A stretch of DNA of 64,000 bases from a bacterium (GTDB taxonomy: Bacteria > Bacillota > Bacilli > Lactobacillales > Streptococcaceae). Location: assembly GCA_905221295.1 (NCBI GenBank), contig CAJNCP010000004.1, positions 1-64,000 of the forward strand. The letters run 5' to 3'. The notes beneath the pieces are model-generated. The model made no database searches and was not told where the DNA came from. It was given only the letters and a program-made list of their open reading frames with translations. The first letter of the stretch is position 1. Every line of letters begins with the position of its first letter. Shown here piece by piece: positions 7,895 through 17,352 of the stretch. The translations under genes were made by a program, and so were the position numbers.

Positions 7895-9817
7895 TTAGCT
7901 ATTACAAAAATTTTGTACATATCTTTCCACTTCTTTTTCCATAGATTGAATCTCACAAATATCCCATCTATTTTTTTTAGAAGTTATCTTTGCCATCATC
8001 TGTAATTTTAAACTCTGACGATGGAATATATCTTCTTTTTCCCATTGTTTTAATTTAGCCTCTGGATAGGAGTTGCCAAACCGGGAGTTCTGACTATCGG
8101 TAATGATACAAAGATTACCAAAGGAGTGTAAAAATTCAGCAGGTAATTGGCTTTCTCCATCCTGTCCATTTGGATTCTGAGGATACCAATGCTCTATGGA
8201 GCGACGATAAGCAAATTTAAAATCTTTAAACTCAATATCGTAATCTTTCTTCAATTCTTCACGATTTTTCCATAAAACATAATCTACAAAGTTAAAAGCA
8301 TAAACAGGAATTGCCCCGTATTTTTTGATAGTTTTATCTTCTGTGAACAATCTTTCCTCAGCATATCTCATTGCCATTTTTTCAAGAAAATCCTTAAAGA
8401 GACTAGCAAATTCTGTTTGATTTAACTCTTCAATATGGTTAAACAAGAATTGCAAGATTTCATATAACCAACGACTATCTCGATTGGCAGTAAAGGTCAC
8501 AGCAAACATGGATTGGAGCATTAAAATATCATCATTGAACTTTTCAAAAGAATTTTTATCATAATAATATTGAACAAGTAAATCTTCTCCAGTTTTGTTA
8601 TTATAATCATTCCGATAAACTTTCTGCAGAAACCAATCATTTTCTTGTCTTCTATTATTAGTCTCTTGTGACATTCGTACGATCAAATTATCAAATATAA
8701 ATTTTAATTTCAATAAATTTCTAATAAATAATGTAACATCCTCTAAATTTGTATTAACACTAGTTACATTTTCAAATGTTTCTAATAATTTCTTGTCATC
8801 TAGCTGTATATCAGAAGGAGATACATTACCAAATGTTATATAGTAAACGAAATATAAAAATGTTTCAAAGTTTATAATCGTTCTGTATTTTTCCACTTCA
8901 TTCGTATCTGATATTACTTTAACTGTTGTAGATTCTTTATTTTCTATACTAGACAATAGAGATTTCTTATTAGTTGACTGAACTTCTATTTGACTTAAGG
9001 ACTTATCAATATTTAAAAGAAAGCTATTCTGATAATTATTTCCTTTAATCCAATTCAAAGGAAAGATTTTTTCTCTTTCTCCATCATGATGCTTTTTCTT
9101 TGCTTTTTTTGTAAATGCATTGATTACCGGCTTATCAAACTCTGCACAGGCATCCCAAATTCTCGCAAATTTTTGTGCCATTTCTTGATCTTCACCAAAT
9201 TTAGACATCATTTGTGCCTTAAGAATCTCATGAGCCTCTAGTTGTTCTCCTCGAGAATTGAAACGTTCGAAATAAAGATTCAAATCTAAATCTTCAGGAA
9301 GTATGCTCCGAAAAATGATAACATTCTCAAAAAGATAATCAACGAAATACTGAGGATTAAGCTGGCGCTCCTCTAGCACTTTTTTCAATGCATCTTTAGC
9401 ATATCCGTAACCTCTAGTCAGCTCATTCTCATCGTCCTCTGAAATTTCTTGCTTGGCAAATAGATTTTGAATATTCTTATTTGATTTCTTCCTAGCTGGA
9501 AAGGTAAGATTGACAGCTTTCAATCTATCAAAACCAAACTCATGCTTCAAAGCTAAGGCAATCAAATTAAGGGCTGTTGTTCGTTGTTGCCCATCTATGA
9601 TTTTGAAAATGTCATTCTCTTTATTAACGACTAATGTTCCAATATAGTAATTGTTATAGTAATTGTCTCTATTTTCTTGAAAAGCATCTGCTACATCATT
9701 CAATAACTGCTCAATTTCATCATAAGTCCAAGCAAAATTTCTCTGATAAAGAGGAATAGCATAGGTATCTTCATTTAACAAACGATTAACTGATAAGCTT
9801 ATATGTGTTTCTACCAT
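7895..9817 (-). CDS. DUF262 + DUF1524 (GmrSD-like) putative nuclease
   Basis: 640-residue protein. The N-terminal DUF262 (ParB/sulfiredoxin-like fold) shows AIPLYQRNFAWTYDEIE near residue 20 and the signature IIDGQQRTTALNLIAL near residue 75. In families such as GmrSD and SspE this domain binds nucleotide and couples it to DNA cleavage. The C-terminal DUF1524 His-Me/HNH-like nuclease domain is marked by RRSIEHWYPQNPNG (about residue 545) and FGNLCIITDSQNSRFGN. The middle is long, low in similarity and Asn/Lys-rich. Its start overlaps the previous gene by 7 bp, so the two are translationally coupled. AT content is higher than in polC or pepS. A role in restriction of foreign DNA is inferred from family and context. 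Confidence 0.82.
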   Translation of the reverse strand: MVETHISLSVNRLLNEDTYAIPLYQRNFAWTYDEIEQLLNDVADAFQENRDNYYNNYYIGTLVVNKENDIFKIIDGQQRTTALNLIALALKHEFGFDRLKAVNLTFPARKKSNKNIQNLFAKQEISEDDENELTRGYGYAKDALKKVLEERQLNPQYFVDYLFENVIIFRSILPEDLDLNLYFERFNSRGEQLEAHEILKAQMMSKFGEDQEMAQKFARIWDACAEFDKPVINAFTKKAKKKHHDGEREKIFPLNWIKGNNYQNSFLLNIDKSLSQIEVQSTNKKSLLSSIENKESTTVKVISDTNEVEKYRTIINFETFLYFVYYITFGNVSPSDIQLDDKKLLETFENVTSVNTNLEDVTLFIRNLLKLKFIFDNLIVRMSQETNNRRQENDWFLQKVYRNDYNNKTGEDLLVQYYYDKNSFEKFNDDILMLQSMFAVTFTANRDSRWLYEILQFLFNHIEELNQTEFASLFKDFLEKMAMRYAEERLFTEDKTIKKYGAIPVYAFNFVDYVLWKNREELKKDYDIEFKDFKFAYRRSIEHWYPQNPNGQDGESQLPAEFLHSFGNLCIITDSQNSRFGNSYPEAKLKQWEKEDIFHRQSLKLQMMAKITSKKNRWDICEIQSMEKEVERYVQNFCNS

Positions 9818-11124
9818 TTATTTTTTTCCTCTTCTATAATCTTGTCCACAGTATAATTTTCAAATAATTCTCTATCTATCTTGATCATGAAATCATTCGG
9901 AGTAACAGCATGGGATAAAAGTTGAAATAGCTTTTGAGTCTCTTTTCGTCTAAAACTTCCACCAGCGGCGTATTTCCCTACCGTTGCATCATATATAGCT
10001 TTAGACTTAACTCGAGGGTAATAAGACCAAATAAACAAGGTCTCTACTATCTCCTTTGATAACTCATCTTTTCCAAATCTCTCTGCAAAAAGTGAACAAA
10101 TATTTAAGAATATATTGTGGCACTTGAGGTAGCGTCCTTTTGAGCTATTGTAAATATTCAACATGCCTTCTGGGTAAGCTACATTTTTTTCTTCCCCTTC
10201 AGGTTCATCAGAAAATCCTAACTCTTCATTTAAAAAATCTTTATGTTCTTTAATAGTTCCATGAGCAGATTCAATATACTCAAAAAATTTACTTCCATTA
10301 ATGATTGGCATAGTAATGGACATAGGGAGCTTTTCAATATGACGATACAATTCTAAGTATGGAAAGTTCTGATTCAAATCAACACCTTTAAAATCGTCAA
10401 TAAAATCCTCTGTAAAACGGAGATAAGAACCATAACGCTTGTTTGTCAATCCTGTCTCTCCTCGAGACCAACGTCTCATACGGAAAAGATGTTTATCAAA
10501 CAACTCTTTGAGACTTAAATCTTTATCTTCCACAAATTGCTCCCACTTTTCCACAATTCTTTCATCTTCGGTATCTTCCTTGCGAAGATGATAGGCTTTG
10601 AGCAAATCATGAGGTTCTAAAGATTTTCCACGATTATTCTGAGAATCAAATAACTGAAAGGCTTCAGATAATCGTTCCTGTGGCATAGTAATCACGGAGA
10701 CAGAACAATTTTCCAATAAAAAATTGCAAATATCTTTTGCCTGATTTTCGCCAACCAATTGAGTCAAATTTTCCCACTCATTATAATTTTCACTCGCATG
10801 ATAGCAAGATAGCTCTCCAAATACAGTACTACTCAGCAGTTGCTTAGCACCCTTATAATTCTCTAAATCATCTAATAAATGAAGAAACAAGGAAATAGAA
10901 ATTAGCCGTTGCTGTCCATCGACAATATCTAAGTGTCCATCAATCTCATGCAAGATAACGGACCCAATCTGATATTCCTTTTTCCCCATAGCATCTCGTA
11001 AATCATAAAAAAGATTACGGATATGTTTTCTGTTCCATTTATAAGGTCTTTGATAAGAAGGAATCCGCAAATTCCCTTCTTTCAGTAGTTCTCCAACCTT
11101 TTTAGAAGTAAATTGAATAGTCAT
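9811..11124 (-). CDS. DUF262 protein (GmrS-like partner)
   Basis: 437-residue protein with an N-terminal DUF262 domain: RIPSYQRPYKWNRKHIR near residue 20 and DIVDGQQRLISISLFL near residue 70. I see no DUF1524 His-Pro motif; the C-terminal half (ICSLFAERFGKD..., IWSYYPRVKSKAIYD) is an unassigned helical region, possibly a specificity or effector domain. It may form a complex with the coupled DUF262-DUF1524 product, like the split GmrS/GmrD subunits. It starts 7 bp after the WYL gene, with GAGG before the ATG. It resembles its neighbour only around the DUF262 motifs, so the pair is not a recent duplication. Confidence 0.8.
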   Translation of the reverse strand: MTIQFTSKKVGELLKEGNLRIPSYQRPYKWNRKHIRNLFYDLRDAMGKKEYQIGSVILHEIDGHLDIVDGQQRLISISLFLHLLDDLENYKGAKQLLSSTVFGELSCYHASENYNEWENLTQLVGENQAKDICNFLLENCSVSVITMPQERLSEAFQLFDSQNNRGKSLEPHDLLKAYHLRKEDTEDERIVEKWEQFVEDKDLSLKELFDKHLFRMRRWSRGETGLTNKRYGSYLRFTEDFIDDFKGVDLNQNFPYLELYRHIEKLPMSITMPIINGSKFFEYIESAHGTIKEHKDFLNEELGFSDEPEGEEKNVAYPEGMLNIYNSSKGRYLKCHNIFLNICSLFAERFGKDELSKEIVETLFIWSYYPRVKSKAIYDATVGKYAAGGSFRRKETQKLFQLLSHAVTPNDFMIKIDRELFENYTVDKIIEEEKNKW

Positions 11125-11131
11125 TTTATCC

Positions 11132-12082
11132 TCATCTATATTTATCTATCATTTCTTGAACTGTTTGCTTCATATCCTCTACTAAAATCCGAGGAGACAA
11201 AACAGTAACTGCTTCCCCTTGTCCCAGCAACCAGCGTTTAAGCCCCGGTGTATACTGACTTTCAAACTTAAAATGAGTCCAGTCGCCATTTTTCCCAACT
11301 ATTTTTGCATTTGGAAATTGATCCATCACAATCGTCGGATCGTACAAATACTCGATTTCAATACTGATTTTCTTCCCGATAAAAGCATCTACTCTCTCGT
11401 TACGAATATCACCATCTCTAAATTTATCTCGATAAGAAATAGAGGGTTTCTCTATACCACTAAGAGACCATGACTGGATACGGTCTACTCTTAAAGTAAT
11501 ATAAGTAGCATATTTCAACTGGTAAACAACCAGATAGAAATAATGACTATCATAGTAAAGAGAGACTGGCAAAACCGTCTGCCTCTTAGAAGATTCAGAA
11601 TAAGGTTTTTGATAGATAATGTCTAGAACCTGTTCATGCAAAATAGCTTCTGATAAATTCCAAATTTTCTCTATTCTATTTTGTTGATCCGTTAAGGGAG
11701 CATAATTAAGCTTTTCACTACCAATAATCTGCTCAATTTCTTTCTGGTCATCACGGGGAACTAAGGAAAGTAAATTTTTTAGTAAGCTATCAATTTCTGG
11801 TTTATTCAGTGCTCGATTTTCCAATAGAATCTTTGAAATAACGAGAATATCCTTTTTATTAAAAACTGACTTACTTGCTAAACAATACTTATTCGTTTTA
11901 CGGTTATAAAGCAAGTCTCCACTATAACTGGTGTTACTAGATAAAATATCACGGAGTAGCGAAAAATCTCTCTGTATCGTCTTTTCACTAACTTCAAATT
12001 CCTGGGCTAATCGCTTTTTTCCTAGTGAAGTACCTAACTGTAAACGTAAAAAAATTGTTAGTAGTCTCTCTTGATCATTCAT
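11132..12082 (-). CDS. WYL-domain transcriptional regulator
   Basis: 316-residue regulator. An N-terminal winged helix-turn-helix (residues 1-65, with LGKKRLAQEFEVSEKTIQRDFSLLR as recognition region) is followed by a linker, a WYL domain (about 140-225, including LPVSLYYDSHYFYLVVYQ and the Arg-rich ITLRVDRIQSW) and a WCX-like C-terminal segment ending in PRILVEDMKQTVQEMID. WYL proteins sense nucleic-acid or nucleotide ligands and often control phage-defence loci (for example BrxR and CapW). It sits in the middle of the operon, 15 bp after the DnaA-like gene and 7 bp before the DUF262 gene, and could be autoregulatory. Ligand and operator are unknown. Confidence 0.85.
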   Translation of the reverse strand: MNDQERLLTIFLRLQLGTSLGKKRLAQEFEVSEKTIQRDFSLLRDILSSNTSYSGDLLYNRKTNKYCLASKSVFNKKDILVISKILLENRALNKPEIDSLLKNLLSLVPRDDQKEIEQIIGSEKLNYAPLTDQQNRIEKIWNLSEAILHEQVLDIIYQKPYSESSKRQTVLPVSLYYDSHYFYLVVYQLKYATYITLRVDRIQSWSLSGIEKPSISYRDKFRDGDIRNERVDAFIGKKISIEIEYLYDPTIVMDQFPNAKIVGKNGDWTHFKFESQYTPGLKRWLLGQGEAVTVLSPRILVEDMKQTVQEMIDKYR

Positions 12083-12097
12083 TTGCAGTCCTTCTTA

Positions 12098-12601
12098 TTA
12101 TTTTTCAAGTGATGTTAAACACGCTGTCATTCCCCACTTAAAACGCACAATCAAACGAGAATGAACATTTTTCAATTGATCTGGTTCAGAGTCACTAGAG
12201 AAAACCATTTGCTTATTCATGTAATGTTGAGAATTAAAAAGATTAAAAAATTTTTCTTGGATAAGAATATCCTTTTCTCCCAATACCTGAATATCATCTA
12301 CGATTAGGAGATCAAACTCCTCACTTCTAACTTTTTGTATTTCTAGCTCATTTTCCAATAAGTTTTCGGCAGAAATATATTTTACTCGCTTTTCTGGATT
12401 GTTCTCAAGAACCTTATTTCCAATTGCTTGAAGGAGATGTGTTTTACCTGAACCCGATTCCCCATAAATATAAAGGGGATTATATTGTAACCCTAAGTTT
12501 TCTACTACAGCTACGGCTCCTTTCTTTGCTAAAGCATTACCATCTTTTTCTAGAAAATTTTCAAATTGATATTTGTTATTTAAGCCTGTATTGTTCATCA
12601 T
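12098..12601 (-). CDS. Stand-alone DnaA-like AAA+ ATPase domain
   Basis: 167-residue protein matching only the AAA+ base subdomain of DnaA. The N-terminal NKYQFENFLEKDGNALA resembles the DnaA N-linker. Walker A is NPLYIYGESGSGKTHLLQAIG, Walker B is LLIVDDIQVLG, a sensor-1-like strand reads QMVFSSDSEP, and an Arg-finger-like box reads RLIVRFKWGM. It stops where DnaA would continue into the lid (sensor II) and the DNA-binding domain IV. There is no room for a missing part: the WYL gene starts 15 bp later. ATG 12601 or 12598 can be used, behind GAGG. It is the first gene of the operon, behind the polC terminator. It could load, sense or remodel DNA-bound complexes like Hda or DnaC; the role is inferred, not shown. 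Confidence 0.75.
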   Translation of the reverse strand: MMNNTGLNNKYQFENFLEKDGNALAKKGAVAVVENLGLQYNPLYIYGESGSGKTHLLQAIGNKVLENNPEKRVKYISAENLLENELEIQKVRSEEFDLLIVDDIQVLGEKDILIQEKFFNLFNSQHYMNKQMVFSSDSEPDQLKNVHSRLIVRFKWGMTACLTSLEK

Positions 12602-12634
12602 TTAAACCTCTTTCTTTTTTTATGCTATAAATAT

Positions 12635-12668
12635 AACAAAACAGATGGACAATTTTTGTCCGTCTGTT
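12635..12668 (-). terminator. Terminator of polC
   Basis: ACAGATGGACAA/TTGTCCGTCTGT inverted repeat with one wobble pair, immediately after the polC stop and followed on the minus strand by TTTTGTT. It isolates the DnaA-like operon from polC. Confidence 0.8.
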
Positions 12669-12677
12669 AATTTTTTT

Positions 12678-15600
12678 TTAAAACAACTCATCAAACAAAC
12701 TCAACTGGTTATCCTCTGGCATATTTCCTAGAATCCCCATTTCATCCATCTTTTCAACCAAAGTTGATGAGAGGCCACCGCGTTTGCGCAATTCTGTTTT
12801 AGAGAGGAATTCTCCCTCTTCACGCGCTCGAACTAACTGCTTGGCAACGTTCTCTCCCAGACCATCCATTGCGACAAATGGTGGGATAAGAGTGTCTCCG
12901 TCAATGAGGAATTCAGTCGCATCACTACGATAGAGATCTAACTTGCCAAACTTAAAGCCACGTTCCCACATTTCATTGACAATCTCAAGAGTTGTATAAA
13001 GATCGATTTCCACATTAGAGGCTTCATTGTTCTTCCGTTTTTCAGAGATTTCTTCCATTCTGCGCTTGATAGCATCCAAGCCTGCACCCATAGTCTTGAT
13101 ATCAAAAGCCTTAGCGCGGATTGAGAAGTAAGCACAGTAATAATAAATGGGATGGTGAACCTTGAAGTAGGCTACGCGAAGGGCCATCATAACGTAGGCT
13201 GCCGCATGGGCTTTAGGGAACATGTACTTAATTTTCCCGCAGGACTCGATATACCACTCTGGCACCTTATTGGCTTTCATAGCTTCGATGTAGCCATTTC
13301 GCTCCTCTTCGGAAATCTTCAACCACAAACCTTTACGCACCCGTTCCATGATGGTAAAGGCCATCTTAGGCTCGAGACCCGCATGCATGAGGTAAACCAT
13401 GATATCGTCCCGACAACCGATAACGGTTGATAGGTCAGCAATTCCTTGCTTGATCAAATCCTGAGCATTTCCCAACCACACATCGGTACCGTGGGACAGT
13501 CCAGACAGCTGAAGCAACTCCGCAAAAGTCGTCGGATGCGTCTCATCTACCATCCCACGTACAAAGTTGGTTCCAAACTCTGGAATCCCTAACATGCCCG
13601 TCGGCGTTCCGATTTGTTCAGGAGTCACGCCAAGCACATCAGTCCCTGAAAAGAGGGCCATCACACCTTCATCATCCATAGGAATTTCATTAGGGTCAAT
13701 CCCAGACAAGTCCTGCAATTTTCGAATCATGGTCGGATCATCATGCCCCAGTACATCGAGTTTGAGGACGTTCTCATCGATATCGTGGAAGTTAAAGTGA
13801 GTCGTCTGCCATTCAGCCGTCACGTCATCCGCTGGATACTGAACAGGCGTAAAGTCGTAAACATCCATGTAGTTAGGAATAACAACGATTCCCCCTGGGT
13901 GTTGTCCTGTAGTCCGCTTGACACCAGCCGCACCTTGAGCGAGGCGTTCCACCTCTGCATCACGATAGAACTTGCCATAATCTCTCTCATAGCCCTTTAC
14001 AAATCCATAAGCAGTCTTAGCAGCCACCGTACCAACCGTTCCCGCACGGAAGGCATATTCCTCACCAAAGATATCACGTACATCCAAGTGGGCGCTAGGC
14101 TGATCTTCTCCCGAGAAGTTCAAGTCAATATCGGGAACCTTGTCTCCATCAAAACCAAGGAAGGTCTCGAACGGAATATCCTGCCCATTTTTGCTGAGTT
14201 TGTGACCACAGTTTGGACAATCCTTATTAGGCATATCAAAACCTGAACCGTAAGAACCATCCGTGATAAACTCGCTGTACTGACACTGACCACAGACATA
14301 GTGAGGAGAGAGAGGATTAACCTCCGTAATCCCAATCATGGTCGCAACAAAACTGGAACCGACAGACCCGCGGGAACCAACCAAGTACCCCCGTTCATTG
14401 GAACGTTGCACCAGCATCTGCGAAGCCAGGTAAATAACGGCAAATCCATTCCCCAGAATAGAAGTTAATTCTTTTTCAATCCGCAAATCAACAATATCTG
14501 GCAGCGGATTTCCATAAATTTCAAAAGCTTTCTTGTAGGTCAGCTCAGCGACCGTTTCTTCAGCCTTATCGATGAAAGGCGTGTACAAGTCACCCTTAAC
14601 AACCTCAACAGGTTCAAAGATATCTGCCAAGGCATTGGTGTTTTCAATAACCAGTTTACGAGCCAGTCCCTCTCCCAAGAATGCAAATTCATCCAACATT
14701 TCATTGGTCGTTCTAAAATGAGCCTTCGGTAGCGGTGCTGGTTGGGCATGTTCACCATGACCGATGGTTCTGTTAATCATAGCCCCCTGCCCCAAACTAC
14801 GGACGATAATTTCACGGTAAATCTCTTCTTCCGGTTCGATATAGTGGACATTTCCCGTAGCTAGAACAGGCTTACCAAGACGGTCTCCGACCTCTATCAA
14901 ACTCTTGATAATGGTCTGGAGTTCTGCCATATCCTTGACTTGCTCCTTAGCAATCAATGGTGCATAGATAGCTGGTGGCATGACCTCGATAAAGTCATAA
15001 TACTTAGCCACCTCAACCGCCGCATCCACACCTTGGGAAACAACTGCGTCAAAAACTTCACCCTCCGAGCAAGCCGACCCCAAAATCAAGCCCTCCCGAT
15101 GGGCATCTAGAACCGTTCTCGGAATTCTTGGCACTCCTTCAAAGTACTTGGTATTGGACAAAGAAACCAGTTTAAAGATATTTTTTAGACCTACTTGATT
15201 CTTGACATAAATGGTTGCATGCTTGATCCGAGCTTTTTTATAAGAATCTGGACTAATCAAATCAATGTTTAGTCTAGCCAGATCGGTCACGCCATGTTTG
15301 TCTGCTACCTCTTTGATAAAGATGAAAAGCAGACGACCCGTAGCTTCTGCATCGTAATTGGCCATGTGGTGGTGTTCCAGTGCCACACCAAAACGCTTGG
15401 TCAAAGGTCCCAAACCATGACGTTTATACTCAGGATAGAGGTTTCTAGCAAACTCGAGGGTATCGATAACTGGCTGGCTAATTTTAGGCAGACCATGGCG
15501 CTCATAGTTGGCATTCATAAAGCCAACGTCAAAGGTGGCATTGTGGGCAACTAGGACTGTATCCTTGCAGAATTCTTGGAATTCTTGCAAAACTTGTTCC

Positions 15601-17069
15601 AGTGGTTTGGCATTTTTGACATGATCATCTGTAATTCCAGTCAACTCCGTGGTAAAGGCTGACAAGGGATGCCCCGGATTGATAAATTCATCAAATTCGG
15701 CAATAACATTCCCCTTATACATCTTGGAGGCCGCAACCTGAATCAAGTCATTATAGATGGCTGATAGACCCGTCGTTTCCACGTCAAAAACCACATAGGT
15801 AGCTTCTGACAAGTCCATCTCCACTTCGTTATAAACGATAGGAACGCGGTCTTCAACGATATTGGCTTCCATTCCATAGATTAGCTGGATTCCCGCTTTC
15901 TTGGCTGCCTTATAGCCATGTGGGAAGGACTGAACATTGCCATGGTCCGTGATGGCAACCGCCTTATGTCCCCACTTAGCCGCTGTCTCAACGATTTTTT
16001 CTACCTCTGGCAGAGCATCCATGGTCGACATGTTAGTATGAGCATGAAACTCAACCCGACGCTCCCCTTCTGGCATCAAATCCTTCCGCTCATAGTGAAC
16101 AACTTCCTGCACATCCTGCACGTTCATAGTCAAATCGCGTGTGAAGTTATTCATCTCTACATTCCCACGAACACGAAGCCAGGAATTTTTCTTAATGATG
16201 TCAAACTTCTGAGCCTCTTCTTCATTCTTAACCCATTTTTGCATTGAAAAACTTGAACTATAGTCCGTCATTTTAAAGTTGATCAAAACACGACCTGTTC
16301 TGGTCACTTTATGCTCGACGTCAAAGACTACCCCTTCAAAGACCAAACGATTTTCCTCAGTCGTCACATCAATCATCTGGGTAACTTCTGCCTTATCCAA
16401 TTTTGGCTTAGTCGCAGCTTTTTTAGCCTGAAAATCGAAGGCTGGTTTCTCTTCTACTGGAGGAGGAACCATTTGTTCCAGTTGTTCCATAGCACGTAAA
16501 GCTTCTTCGTTGGCAGCTTGAACGATCTGCTCATTCTCCGTATGGAAGGCTTCCTCCTGCTCTTGTGTAAGGGCATCATTCTTTTCTATTTGGCATACAA
16601 AGGCTGGAAAACCAAACTTTTCGAGTTGCTTTGCCAAATTAGGAAGATGATTCTTCTTAAAGTGCTCCTTATCAATCGCCTCTGAACCTTCAATAATGAG
16701 TTGATTTCCCTCCGCACGAACTTGCAAATTCTGATAAAGAGATTTGAACCCTTGGCTAGCACACGGACCTTCAGAAAAAGCCTCCTTATAGTAGGCCTGC
16801 AAGAGTTCATTAGAAAATTCTTGGGAAAGAACCTTAATTTCAAAAACAGCTTGATTGCCTGTCTTAGAAAATTCCTCACTCAACCCCTTCTTTAACTCTA
16901 GAAAAATTTCGATAGGTAAAATTTTAGAAAATACAAAATGAAATTCCCATACCTTACTAATTTTATGAACCACGACACGCTCAATGCTTGCATCAATAAG
17001 AGCAGGATCCTGTTTCAGTTGATCAGAAATTCCTAGTTGATTCATTAAAATTTCAAACTTACTTGACAT
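12678..17069 (-). CDS. polC: DNA polymerase III alpha subunit, PolC type
   Basis: 1463-residue replicative polymerase of Gram-positive bacteria. Domains in order: N-terminal region; OB fold (around [21 protein letters not shown]); PHP domain starting [14 protein letters not shown]; DEDDh 3'-5' exonuclease inserted in PHP ([30 protein letters not shown]); remainder of PHP; a Cys-rich zinc element (CGQCQYSEF...CPNCGHKL); the palm with [12 protein letters not shown]; and the helix-hairpin-helix-containing C-terminus ending in a beta-clamp-binding-like QLSLFDELF. Proofreading residues appear intact. GAGGG lies upstream of ATG 17069, and an extended -10 (TATGGTAAAAT) lies at 17097-17105. Confidence 0.98.
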   Translation of the reverse strand: MSSKFEILMNQLGISDQLKQDPALIDASIERVVVHKISKVWEFHFVFSKILPIEIFLELKKGLSEEFSKTGNQAVFEIKVLSQEFSNELLQAYYKEAFSEGPCASQGFKSLYQNLQVRAEGNQLIIEGSEAIDKEHFKKNHLPNLAKQLEKFGFPAFVCQIEKNDALTQEQEEAFHTENEQIVQAANEEALRAMEQLEQMVPPPVEEKPAFDFQAKKAATKPKLDKAEVTQMIDVTTEENRLVFEGVVFDVEHKVTRTGRVLINFKMTDYSSSFSMQKWVKNEEEAQKFDIIKKNSWLRVRGNVEMNNFTRDLTMNVQDVQEVVHYERKDLMPEGERRVEFHAHTNMSTMDALPEVEKIVETAAKWGHKAVAITDHGNVQSFPHGYKAAKKAGIQLIYGMEANIVEDRVPIVYNEVEMDLSEATYVVFDVETTGLSAIYNDLIQVAASKMYKGNVIAEFDEFINPGHPLSAFTTELTGITDDHVKNAKPLEQVLQEFQEFCKDTVLVAHNATFDVGFMNANYERHGLPKISQPVIDTLEFARNLYPEYKRHGLGPLTKRFGVALEHHHMANYDAEATGRLLFIFIKEVADKHGVTDLARLNIDLISPDSYKKARIKHATIYVKNQVGLKNIFKLVSLSNTKYFEGVPRIPRTVLDAHREGLILGSACSEGEVFDAVVSQGVDAAVEVAKYYDFIEVMPPAIYAPLIAKEQVKDMAELQTIIKSLIEVGDRLGKPVLATGNVHYIEPEEEIYREIIVRSLGQGAMINRTIGHGEHAQPAPLPKAHFRTTNEMLDEFAFLGEGLARKLVIENTNALADIFEPVEVVKGDLYTPFIDKAEETVAELTYKKAFEIYGNPLPDIVDLRIEKELTSILGNGFAVIYLASQMLVQRSNERGYLVGSRGSVGSSFVATMIGITEVNPLSPHYVCGQCQYSEFITDGSYGSGFDMPNKDCPNCGHKLSKNGQDIPFETFLGFDGDKVPDIDLNFSGEDQPSAHLDVRDIFGEEYAFRAGTVGTVAAKTAYGFVKGYERDYGKFYRDAEVERLAQGAAGVKRTTGQHPGGIVVIPNYMDVYDFTPVQYPADDVTAEWQTTHFNFHDIDENVLKLDVLGHDDPTMIRKLQDLSGIDPNEIPMDDEGVMALFSGTDVLGVTPEQIGTPTGMLGIPEFGTNFVRGMVDETHPTTFAELLQLSGLSHGTDVWLGNAQDLIKQGIADLSTVIGCRDDIMVYLMHAGLEPKMAFTIMERVRKGLWLKISEEERNGYIEAMKANKVPEWYIESCGKIKYMFPKAHAAAYVMMALRVAYFKVHHPIYYYCAYFSIRAKAFDIKTMGAGLDAIKRRMEEISEKRKNNEASNVEIDLYTTLEIVNEMWERGFKFGKLDLYRSDATEFLIDGDTLIPPFVAMDGLGENVAKQLVRAREEGEFLSKTELRKRGGLSSTLVEKMDEMGILGNMPEDNQLSLFDELF

Positions 17070-17275
17070 TCATTTCCCTCACATTATTCTCTTACTATTT
17101 TACCATAATTAAGACAATTTTATCGATAGTACCATGACTCCTCAACAAGAAGATTGGTTAGTGAGGCCGTCAGTTCCGTAATGTTTATGACCATTCTAAA
17201 CCGAGAATCCTTATAAAGTAAAAGAGCTCCTATTCAAAATTTTTGATTGATACAGGAACTCTCCATCCTTTTGAC

Positions 17276-17310
17276 AGCAAAAAGGAGAAGACCTAGCCGG
17301 TCCTCTCCAA
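17276..17310 (-). terminator. Terminator of rpoC
   Basis: GGAGAAGACC-TAGCC-GGTCCTCTCC hairpin (one mismatch) followed on the minus strand by T5. The rest of 17103-17275 holds only a weak imperfect inverted repeat around 17222-17265. Confidence 0.8.
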
Positions 17311-17352
17311 AGTGTGACTCTGCTTCAACCTATTACAGTTGATAAAAAGTCT

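Noticed and set aside
12938..13430. Several 60-90 codon open frames on both strands inside polC.
   Set aside because: Shadows of the polC reading frame without ribosome sites; the same holds inside rpoB, rpoC, leuS and the DUF711 gene.
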